DNA of 64,000 nucleotides from Hyaloperonospora brassicae (taxonomy: Eukaryota; Oomycota; Peronosporomycetes; Peronosporales; Peronosporaceae): NCBI GenBank assembly GCA_947650285.1, contig CANTFL010000251.1, forward strand, positions 248,001-312,000. The letters run 5' to 3'. Position 1 is the first letter of the stretch. The number at the start of each line of letters is the position of its first letter. The notes beneath the pieces are model-generated. The model was not told the origin of the DNA. It searched no databases and worked only from the letters and a program-made list of their open reading frames with translations. A program made the translations under genes and the position numbers. Of this stretch, positions 10,301 through 18,021 are shown one piece after another.

Positions 10301-11755
10301 ATGCCATTCACGCAATCCGAACCGACGACCAGAGCTCCTGTTGACCTGCAGGTACCCACCACCCCGTCGTCGAACACGTGCACCAGTGCCCCCTCGTCGT
10401 CCGTCTCCGTTCGACACTGTCGTCGCGTCCTCGTGGTCGGTGACGGCAACTTTTCCTACTCGTTGGCGCTTCTAAACCAGTTCCAACAACAACAACAGAG
10501 TGACGACCCCAACGAAGTGGTGGACCTCATTGCCACATCCTACGACAGCTTCGACGAGTTGGTGGCCAAATACCCCGAGAGTCGACGCATTTGCGCCCAA
10601 TTGCGGGCGAGAGGGGCGACCGTCTGGCACCGCGTGGACGCCACGAACCTCCGCGAGTCGCTCGTGGCCGCAGGGGCCACACCACAGCAGCTGCGCTTCC
10701 AGTCAGTGATCTTCAACCACCCGCACGTTGGCGAAGAGAACGTGCGACGGCATCAGAGCCTCTTGTCGCACTTTTATGCGTCGGCTTTAGCTGTGCTGGA
10801 GCACAAGGAGCAGCAGAGAGAGCTGAAGAAGGAGCTGAAGGAGACGAGGGATGGGATCTTTTTGACTTTGGCAGACGGACAGCCCGAGCGGTGGCAGGCC
10901 GTGCACCGGGCGCTGCGGAGCGGACTCGTGTTGTACCGGGAGGTCGCTGATGTCGACCGTGACGAGGTGTTTGGTCTCGTCTACGACCGCAAACGACACC
11001 AGAACGGCCGGTCGTTTTATCAGGTGACGCTCTACGGCGAGAAGCGCGCGCAGAAGAGCACACTGTTTATCTTTCGACGACCGGAGAGCGGTGTGACGAC
11101 AAACGCTGTGGCAGTGAATGCGACGAGCACGAGCACTGCGGAGATTGTGTGTTGTCGCGACGAGAAGACTGCGACGTCTCGAAAGCGGAAGGCCGAGCGC
11201 GACCACGGGCTGGAGTTTGCCTGTACGCAGTGCGACCGAAGCTTCAAGTCGACGCAAGGACTGAGAACGCACGTGCACATGGTGCACGAACTCGGAGCCA
11301 GTGGTGCAGGGCAAGAGGTTGTGCTTCATTGCAAGTTGTGCAGCCGCACGTTCAAGACAGAGGACGCCAAGCGACAGCACGTGCTCGCGAAACACGGCAA
11401 AGATCCGCTGATTCAGCCAGACTGGTTCCAAAAGCAGCAGCAGCAGCACGAAGCTACGAGTGCCGCCAGTGATCCGACGGCACTGTCTCCTTCGAGTACC
11501 GACGGACTCACGGGCGTGATCACTGGACCAGCAGCACCACTTGCCAAGGCAAAGACGTGTGCGATATGTGAGCTCTCGTTCGCGACGGTCGAAGACTTTG
11601 ACGCCCACTGGCAGGAGCTCCGGCCACGATCAGCAGTGAAGCGCAAGTGTACCAACTGCAGTCGCGAATTCCACGAGGAGCGTGCGCTACGTCAACATCA
11701 AAACTTCTGTGGCCAGAAAGAGACCGACCGAGTGATCGAAGACACTGACACGTAA
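10301..11755 (+). CDS. BMT5-like rRNA uridine-N3 methyltransferase fused to C2H2 zinc fingers
   Basis: A single-exon gene for 484 aa with ATG at 10301. The N-terminal half (about 40-265) is a DUF2431/BMT5-type Rossmann methyltransferase. Its SAM-binding loop is VLVVGDGNFSYSLAL (residues 43-57), and FNHPHVG followed by a long helix matches the family's FNFPHVG motif. In yeast, Bmt5 makes m3U in 25S rRNA in the nucleolus; I assign the reaction by family only. The C-terminal half carries four zinc fingers: CTQC...HxxxH (about 307-330), CKLC...H (about 345-367), CAIC...H (about 420-440) and CTNC...C (about 450-470). Between the two halves is a Lys/Arg-rich segment (SRKRKAERD) that could act as a nuclear signal. 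The zinc fingers are an addition to the plain yeast enzyme and may help RNA binding. Confidence 0.8.
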   Translation: MPFTQSEPTTRAPVDLQVPTTPSSNTCTSAPSSSVSVRHCRRVLVVGDGNFSYSLALLNQFQQQQQSDDPNEVVDLIATSYDSFDELVAKYPESRRICAQLRARGATVWHRVDATNLRESLVAAGATPQQLRFQSVIFNHPHVGEENVRRHQSLLSHFYASALAVLEHKEQQRELKKELKETRDGIFLTLADGQPERWQAVHRALRSGLVLYREVADVDRDEVFGLVYDRKRHQNGRSFYQVTLYGEKRAQKSTLFIFRRPESGVTTNAVAVNATSTSTAEIVCCRDEKTATSRKRKAERDHGLEFACTQCDRSFKSTQGLRTHVHMVHELGASGAGQEVVLHCKLCSRTFKTEDAKRQHVLAKHGKDPLIQPDWFQKQQQQHEATSAASDPTALSPSSTDGLTGVITGPAAPLAKAKTCAICELSFATVEDFDAHWQELRPRSAVKRKCTNCSREFHEERALRQHQNFCGQKETDRVIEDTDT

Positions 11756-12205
11756 CTTGCAGAGCTGCGCAAACTGGCAGATGTTTCTGCGCTGAGCTGA
11801 GCTATTAGAATCGATGTTGCAACTGTTTTGGCGTTACACGCCGCTGCATTGTTTGTAGGTGTCCATTGTGGAAAACTGCTCTTGATGCATGGGATGAGGA
11901 ATGGGTTTGAGGTTCGCAAGTGCGTTTATAGCGTACGATGCGTGGCGTATGCACGTTTGGTAAGTCATATAAAACGGATAACAAACAAGTACAAACGCAT
12001 GCGACGCAGCTCGTAGGAAAAAAGAGAGAGGCTTCTGTCAAGAGAGCTGTTTAGTGGTACTCGTATACGGCCATAAATCGTTTACGCAGCCCTGGATACG
12101 AATATGGGTCGTCATATCGCGATATCCTGACTGCAACAGCACATCAGAACATTCATAAAACTCGTCTTGTAACAGACACTATAGCTCACCCTGCCAGCGA
12201 GCGAT
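11756..12205. other. Intergenic region
   Basis: 450 bases with no recognisable gene. It lies between the methyltransferase stop and the DIM1-like gene and probably contains the latter's promoter. Confidence 0.5.
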
Positions 12206-12370
12206 ATGCGCTGTCCGTTTCGCCACCTAAATCCGAGCTCTTCACCCCTTTTTAACGAGCCACCGGCCAGCAGCGCTTCCCCGATTATCACAATACACGG
12301 ACCAATCAAACCACACCAACACGCGCGGCCACTCGCTAGTGTGTTATTTCGTCGCCATCGCCACTCTCGC

Positions 12371-13405
12371 ATGCTGTCGCACGCTGCGACCTCTCTCCGT
12401 CCCCGTTGGCTGTCCACGAGCAACGTCGCCCGACTGCGCGGTACCCCACACCTCAAGCGCAAGTTGGGTCAGCACCTGCTCGTGTCCGATGACGTGTTGC
12501 ATCAAATTGTGGCCGCTACAGGACTTGCAGCAGACACTTCTTCGTCGGACATTGTCCGTGTGCTCGAGATCGGTCCAGGCACGGGCAACTTGACGTCCGC
12601 CTTACTGCAAATCAGTCCTCGAGTACACGTCCATGCGGTCGAGTTTGACGATCGTATGGTGGAGCGATTGAAGCGCCGGTTCCCGTCGGAGATCGAGTCC
12701 CGCAGTCTCGTGCTCGAGCATTCGGACTTTGAGGACTTTCGCTTCCACGCCGACCTGTCGGAGACGCCGCAGGACGACGCGATCCCGTTTGATGTCTGTG
12801 CAGCCAATATCCCGTACCAGCTGTCGTCACTCGTAGTGTCTCGACTGTCGAGCTACATGCACCGGTTCCCCACGAGGTTCAAGTGTGCTGTGCTGATGGT
12901 TCAGGAGGAGTTTGCACTGAGGTTGTTGGCGCCGCCAGGGCACAAGAACTACAGTCGCTTGAGCGTCAACACGGCGCTCGTAGCGGACGTCACGTCGGTG
13001 GCAAACGTGTCGAGGCGACTCTTTTTGCCGCCGCCAAAAGTGAACTCGCGCGTGATCAAACTCGTGCCACGTGCAGCACTGACGCCTGTGCTTCCTACGA
13101 CTGACGAGTGGTTCTTTCCAAAGTTTGATGCACTGCTGAGACTTTGTTTCGAGCGCAAGAACAAGACGCTGAGAGCGTTGTTGCTGGCAAAGACTGCAAG
13201 ATCACACTACGTAGTACAGCACGAGGGAGGGGAAGATGTGCACCAAGTGGTCACGGAGCGTGTCGAGGCCGCTCTGGAGGCCAGTGGACTCACGTCCAAC
13301 CGAGCAGTAAAAGTGTCAGTAGGTGAGTTCATGAAGCTCCTGCAGGAGCTACGTGAGCGCGGAATCGATCTGCGCCCGAGCACCACACGCCATTTTCGAA
13401 ATTAG
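12371..13405 (+). CDS. DIM1/KsgA-family rRNA adenine dimethyltransferase, probably mitochondrial
   Basis: 344 aa from the ATG at 12371. An in-frame ATG at 12206 would add 55 poorly conserved residues. I prefer 12371 because the protein then opens with MLSHAATSLRPRWLST, an Arg/Ser/Ala-rich, acid-free leader typical of mitochondrial presequences. The enzyme dimethylates two adjacent adenines near the 3' end of small-subunit rRNA. Landmarks are LGQHLL (usual LGQNFL), SAM motif I VLEIGPGTG (64-72), acidic loop VEFDDR, motif IV NIPY (146-149), MVQEEFALRLLAPPG, and LPPPKVNSRVIKL. The C-terminal FERKNKTLRAL stretch is like eukaryotic DIMT1 rather than bacterial KsgA. This combination resembles plant mitochondrial DIM1B. 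The gene ends convergently with the next one, 197 bp away. Confidence 0.85.
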   Translation: MLSHAATSLRPRWLSTSNVARLRGTPHLKRKLGQHLLVSDDVLHQIVAATGLAADTSSSDIVRVLEIGPGTGNLTSALLQISPRVHVHAVEFDDRMVERLKRRFPSEIESRSLVLEHSDFEDFRFHADLSETPQDDAIPFDVCAANIPYQLSSLVVSRLSSYMHRFPTRFKCAVLMVQEEFALRLLAPPGHKNYSRLSVNTALVADVTSVANVSRRLFLPPPKVNSRVIKLVPRAALTPVLPTTDEWFFPKFDALLRLCFERKNKTLRALLLAKTARSHYVVQHEGGEDVHQVVTERVEAALEASGLTSNRAVKVSVGEFMKLLQELRERGIDLRPSTTRHFRN

Positions 13406-13422
13406 ACGTATACTATATTCAC

Positions 13423-13428
13423 AATAAA
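13423..13428 (+). terminator. Possible polyadenylation signal AATAAA
   Basis: AATAAA lies 18 bases downstream of the DIM1-like stop codon, in the space shared with the convergent gene. Confidence 0.45.
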
Positions 13429-13602
13429 ACACTCTCACTGGTGTTACTACCGCTTCCATCCTTCACTACGAGTTCGTCGTGTCGCGTATCTCCATTCTTC
13501 TTCGCTCTCAGTTTCCTAGCTTGTCTACATCGTCGTTGGAAAAGTTGAAATAATTAGGCTCGCCTTCCGCTTGACCGTTGTCACACGAAAAGCGACGCGT
13601 GC

Positions 13603-14889
13603 TCAATGGGGGCTGCCACTCTTCTGGCGCTTGCTATGATGGTGGAGAACGTGGTGTCGATGGTGCGCGTGGGAAGCACGGGGTTCGTCGGCAATGGGAG
13701 ACTCATCGTTGTCTGCCATACCCGTCGGACTTGCGCGTTGCCGCTTGAGCAAGTTCTTCGAGCTGCGTTCACTTCGTGTCGATCCGCCACCACCCTTCCC
13801 TCCTCCAGGCACCGGTCCAGAAGGGCTTTTCACAGCTGAGCCCTTGGGTGAACTTGACAACGTTGGCTTGGCCTTGCGTGTGACAATGTGGAGAAAGCTG
13901 TCTCCAACATCGGCGCACAACTTTTGCTTCTTCCTACCCGGAAACATTGGCTTCACATTGCGTTCACTGCTGTTACTACGACTATGAGTAACGGTATCAA
14001 CTTGCTCGCCAAAAGCTGCGCGACGCTTGCGAGGCTGCGGTGCAAGTTCCACAAAGGTACTGCTCGAGGAGCTTTCCACTCTAGACGGCGATCGAAACCC
14101 TGTCTTGTCGCGTGTTCCAGCCACCTCGTTTGCTTCACTGTTCGCATCTCCATTCACGTCCAAACTGTCATCTGATTCCTGTTCCGGCGAGGTCACCGAC
14201 GAGATCGAGACTTGCCCAATGCGCTGGCACAGCGACAAGGACGTCGTCTCGCTTCCCTCCTTCTCCACCGTCACGCACACTGTGTCTGCAGCCAGTAGCG
14301 GTGATCTTACCACGTCTTGACGTCCATCACTGTCTTCTTTCTCGTCTTCAACTGCACCGGTACCACACGACCCGCTCTCCTCTTTCTCCTCCTCTTCCCC
14401 GCCTTCTCCCTCCCTCCCTACGTCCCTGTGCTGAGCCGCCCCTCGCCCATCTTCCCCATCCTCCTCCTCGCCCTCCTCCTCTTCGTCCCTCTCTTTCTCG
14501 TCCCTCTCTTCTCGCTCCGTCTCGTCTTCCCGGCGCTTCATCTTCCGCGTCAGCTCTTCAATCGCAGCAAACGAGTCCAGTCCCTGTCGCTTGAGCCGCC
14601 CGAGCTCCTGCTTCACAATCAGCGCACGCACTGCATCTTCGTAGTTCATCTGGAACTGCCGCATGACGCCGCGCACGGCCGACGCCTCGGGCGGCTCCAA
14701 ACTGGCCACGATACGCCCGAGCAGCAGCTTCACGGCGTCCTCGCGCGTCGTGCCGCGCGACAGCAGCAGCTGCAGCTCGTGCTTCACCACGTGCTGGAAC
14801 GTGCGCTGCGCCTCGAGCATGCGCGCGCTGGCAAAGCCCGTGCTGCGGCCCACAGGCGCCGCGCGCCGCGTCGTCGTCGGAGTCGCCAT
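13603..14889 (-). CDS. Acidic, low-complexity protein of unknown function
   Basis: A single-exon gene for 428 aa with ATG at 14889. I do not recognise the family. Residues ~20-125 look ordered and helical, with regularly spaced Leu/Val (for example HVVKHELQLLLSRG and AVRGVMRQFQMNYEDAVRAL). A very acidic run of Glu/Asp with Arg/Lys follows (about 125-185), then a Ser-rich tail with several basic clusters (PRKRR, GRKKQK, KNLLKRQR) and a His-rich end. The basic clusters suggest a nuclear protein. The gene is divergent from the centrin-like gene across a 207-bp intergenic promoter, so the two may be co-regulated. The composition is low complexity, but the long frame, promoter and ATG support a real gene. 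Confidence 0.65.
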   Translation of the reverse strand: MATPTTTRRAAPVGRSTGFASARMLEAQRTFQHVVKHELQLLLSRGTTREDAVKLLLGRIVASLEPPEASAVRGVMRQFQMNYEDAVRALIVKQELGRLKRQGLDSFAAIEELTRKMKRREDETEREERDEKERDEEEEGEEEDGEDGRGAAQHRDVGREGEGGEEEEKEESGSCGTGAVEDEKEDSDGRQDVVRSPLLAADTVCVTVEKEGSETTSLSLCQRIGQVSISSVTSPEQESDDSLDVNGDANSEANEVAGTRDKTGFRSPSRVESSSSSTFVELAPQPRKRRAAFGEQVDTVTHSRSNSSERNVKPMFPGRKKQKLCADVGDSFLHIVTRKAKPTLSSSPKGSAVKSPSGPVPGGGKGGGGSTRSERSSKNLLKRQRASPTGMADNDESPIADEPRASHAHHRHHVLHHHSKRQKSGSPH

Positions 14890-15096
14890 GCGCTTCGGGG
14901 CCGAGAAGATAGAAAATGCAGCGCTTGCGGGCGTCAGCGCAGCTCTGATTGGTCAAAACGCTCTTTTCGTACGCCTCGTGCAGCGGACTTGCTTTTCAGC
15001 CAATGATATGCGGTGCTGTGATTTCAGCCAATCGAAACGACGATTCACGCACACGCCCGTCGTCACGCAGTCGTCGTCGGACGAAGGAGAGCTGCG
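14890..15096. promoter_or_regulatory. Compact bidirectional promoter with three CCAAT boxes
   Basis: The 207 bp between two divergent start codons contain ATTGG at 14948-14952 (CCAAT on the minus strand) and CCAAT at 15000-15004 and 15028-15032. The last two share the context CAGCCAAT. CCAAT boxes bind NF-Y in eukaryotes. Control of both genes from this stretch is inferred. Confidence 0.5.
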
Positions 15097-15756
15097 ATGG
15101 CGCGCCGCATGGCACCGGCGCGCGCGGTGCAGACGTACGAGCGACAGGCGCTGCGGGAGGACGAGATGGACGAGCTGCGGGAGGCGTTCCGTCTGTTTGA
15201 CGCGGACGGCAGCGGAGCGGTCGACCTCGAGGAGCTGCAGACAGTGATGCAGTCGCTCGGGTACGAGACGACGTCCAAGTGCGGTGAAGTGCATCACGAG
15301 GGGAAGCGCTGCAGTGACGAGAAGAGAGTCGTCGACATGGAGACGTTTGTGGACATGTTGGGGGCTGCAGAGGAGGAGGTGAGCCGTGCGAAGAGCTCGA
15401 CGATTTGTCGCAAGGAGCGATGGAATATCGAGTCGGACTGATGGGTGTGTTTCTGTGTTTGTGTGTTTGTTTGTTGCTTCTTCGTCTCCTTTGCGTTCTT
15501 CACTGCTGTGCACTGTCGTGTGTAGCGCGACGCGGTCGACGAGCGCGAAGAGATCCAGCGGGTGTTTGGTCTGTTTGATGACGACAAGACGGGCAAGATC
15601 TCTTTTCGCAAGTTGAGACGCGTGGTACAAGAGCTGAGCGAGGCCATCACGGACGCCGAGTTGCTGGAAATGATTGAGCGGGCCGACTTGAACCAGGACG
15701 GCGAAGTGGATGCGGACGAGTTTTACGCAATGATGACGAAACAGACTTTCACGTAG
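15097..15756 (+). CDS. Centrin-like EF-hand protein
   Basis: Two exons (15097-15378 and 15526-15756) around a 147-bp GT-AG intron encode 170 aa, the usual centrin length. EF-hand 1 is canonical (DADGSGAVDLEE, residues 35-46). EF-hand 2 has lost its loop and is replaced by a Cys/His/Lys-rich insert (about 60-80). EF-hand 3 keeps the centrin signature LFDDDKTGKISFRKL, but the twelfth loop residue is Lys123 instead of Glu. EF-hand 4 is canonical (DLNQDGEVDADE, 148-159). Centrins act at basal bodies and centrosomes, which fits an organism with flagellated zoospores. The start at 15097 follows directly on the CCAAT promoter; Met5 is an alternative. I am confident of the centrin/calmodulin superfamily and less sure of the precise centrin subtype. 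Confidence 0.8.
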
Positions 15757-15842
15757 ATCAGCTGCGCTGCGGCAAGAGCACGAACGATTTCCAACCTGCA
15801 ACAGCACGTCTGACGTGCCCTCGACTTGCTTCGTTTGCAGTG

Positions 15843-17040
15843 TTAGTCAGCGACCGCGTCGTTGAGTGCGACGCAGATCACGGCCTTGTGATGACCGCTG
15901 TACTGGCGGATCGCCTCGCCCTGGCTCAGATCCCAAAGACGAGCGCTCTGGTCCGACGAACATGTCACCAAATATGACGACACGGCCGAGAAAGCGCAGT
16001 CCCAAACCCACCGCTGATGGCCTTGCAGCGTATGAATGAGTCCGCTACTGCTCGGTACCGGAGGCGCAGTAGGACCGAGCGTGGAGCTCACGCTCGACGA
16101 TCTCATTTGTCTCTGAGAGCTGATTGATCCGTTGCCGAGCATCTCCGCTTCTGGGACGTCGCTGACGGCTGAAGCGGCCATGACAGCTGGGAGACTCCAC
16201 ACCTTGGCCGTTTTGTCGGACGAGCACGTCGCTAAGAACTTGCCATTGGAACTGATTCGCGTCTTGAGGATGTAGCTGTTGTGCGCTTGAATAGAGCCAT
16301 GCAGCTCGTAGTGGCCTTCCGGTTTCAGCTGGTAAAAGAAGCACTTGCCATGATCGTTTGCCGCCACGAACGCACTACCGTCTCGCACAACGTCTACGGA
16401 GCGAATGCTGCTCTCTCCTGATTCTCCCGTTGGTGGCTCTAGTTTAGTGACCATGGCATTTGCCGTGAGGTCGTAAACACGCACGAATCCGTTCTGATCG
16501 CCAACAAGAAGCTCGGCCTGATTCGGATGCAGCACGACAGAGTTGAGCGGGACCCCCGCGTTGTAGCTGCGCTGGCAGCCAGGAGCCCTCAAGTCCCAGA
16601 TCTTGACGCTGCCATCGTCCGAGCACGAGTACATCCACTTGCCATTGCGCTGGAAACCCAGCGACGTGACGTTGCCCGCGTGGCCGTCGTAGCTCGTCAC
16701 GTGGTTCGGGTTGTTGCTATTGATCTCGAACAGGCGAATGTGCGGGTTCCCTGCTGCTGCCATGTACTTCTTGTCCGGCGTAATCTGCAAGCAGTTGACT
16801 TGCTACAGAGTTGTATCGAAAAAGACCATAGGAAGAGATGGACACACAGACAGATATTAGTTGCAAGTACGACTACAGAGCGAACACTGTCAAAGAGCTG
16901 AGAGATTATCGAACAAGATTACGACACGACGGCCCTACCGAGTCGGGGTACTTGACCGTGCGGTTACACGTGCCGGATGCGGCCTCCCAGAAGCGTATCG
17001 TGTGGTCATAGCCTGCCGTTGCCAACACGACGCCCGCCAT
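15843..17040 (-). CDS. LST8: LST8 homologue, WD40 subunit of TOR complexes
   Basis: Two exons, 16939-17040 and 15843-16802, joined across a 136-bp intron, give 353 aa. The protein is all WD40 repeats and matches LST8/GbetaL along its length. The first exon encodes [16 protein letters not shown] and ends at KYPDS. The second opens with [13 protein letters not shown] and contains [54 protein letters not shown] and [18 protein letters not shown]8 binds the TOR kinase domain and is shared by TORC1 and TORC2, linking nutrients to growth. Compared with the human protein (326 aa) it has a Ser/Pro-rich insertion of about 40 residues between two blades near the C-terminal third. It was chosen on the ATG at 17040, matching the family's N-terminus. 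A 22-bp tandem array begins 114 bp upstream. Confidence 0.92.
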
Positions 17041-17153
17041 CTTGCGCGCTCTGCTTTTGTACGCGATACAAAACGCATTCGCACTTTTCGCTTCGCGAGG
17101 CGTCAAGTTTCAAGTTTCAACGTAAGGTATGAAAAAGCAATATAACAATATCT

Positions 17154-17417
17154 TGACAGTGAGATCGATAAATTATGACAGCAAGTACAATCGATCTTGA
17201 CAGCAAACACAAGTGAATTTGACAGCAAACACAAGTGAATTTGACAGCAGACACAATTGAATTTGACAGCAAATACAAATGAATTTGACAGCAAATACAA
17301 TCGATCTTGACGGTTAAAATGATTGAGTTAGACCGCAAGGATAATCGATTTTGGCAGCGGTGATGATTGATTTTGACCGCAAGAAGAGCCTCTTTTGACA
17401 GCAAGCATAATGTATAG
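17154..17417. repeat. 22-bp tandem array, 12 units, upstream of LST8
   Basis: Units start at 17154, 17176, 17198, 17220, 17242, 17264, 17286, 17308, 17330, 17352, 17374 and 17396. The spacing is always exactly 22 bp. The consensus opens TGACAGCAAAYACAA and ends near GAATT. Central units are almost identical; outer ones have drifted (for example TGACCGCAAG) but keep the spacing. The array lies 114 bp upstream of the LST8 start codon, in a probable promoter region. Short open frames through it are by-products of the repeat. Confidence 0.95.
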
Positions 17418-17658
17418 CTTGCCATCGACAATACTGGTCAATTGTCCGACACAGACGAAAATGATCAGGTGCGCGCAATCCTTATTTAAGAGGCGCAAAA
17501 AACGTTCTCCATACCTAATTGCGTATTGTATGGTGTCCAGCTGCCGGAATGTACGAGCAGAGCTCAAGCAAAGACAGTGGGTGATCGATTTGATGCGTGA
17601 AGATACAAGCAAGCGATACATTGGCAGGTATGTAGGCCATGATGTTGCAGCCACTGAA

Positions 17659-18021
17659 TATCAGAACGTAGGCGCACTTGCGCAGTAGAAGTAGGAAGTA
17701 AAAGTAAAATATATTGAGTGTTAAGAACTACATCCTTCAACACTACGATATGCATGACCAGAAACGGAATCTGCAACTTGACCATGTCAAGTCACACATG
17801 GTGTCCGTCTCTTTCAGCCCCATGTGACATCCTGTCACATGGCTTCCGTCTCTCACAGTCCCAACTGTCCAGCTATTCCCCTGTCCCACACGTCCCATTT
17901 GGTCGATCGTCCCGTCGTGGTCCCACATGTCACGTCGTACGGTAATCAGCCAATCAGGTGACACCGTCCCATGGTTTAGCACTTGAATCTTGAAACCCGT
18001 CAAACACGATAGTTTCTAACA
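17659..18021 (-). repeat. 3' LTR of the first Copia element
   Basis: 363 bp. On the element strand it begins TGTTAGAA and ends TTCTGATA, a decayed TTCTAACA, giving inverted termini. The purine tract GAGGAGGAG (plus-strand 18022-18030) lies directly before it in the element's direction. Confidence 0.9.

Noticed and set aside
10787..11608. 273-codon minus-strand frame
   Set aside because: Shadow of the methyltransferase/zinc-finger gene.
14317..15006. 229-codon plus-strand frame
   Set aside because: Antisense of the acidic 428-aa protein. Its Leu/Pro-rich composition comes from the complement of the Glu/Asp run.
14953..15807. 284-codon minus-strand frame
   Set aside because: Antisense of the spliced centrin-like gene, with no domain.
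17667..18021. LTR boundary at TGTAGG/CGTAGG
   Set aside because: Extending outward by eight bases gives inverted termini TGTTAGAA/TTCTAATA, a zero-gap primer-binding site and a perfect CTGAA duplication, so the LTR was set at 17659.
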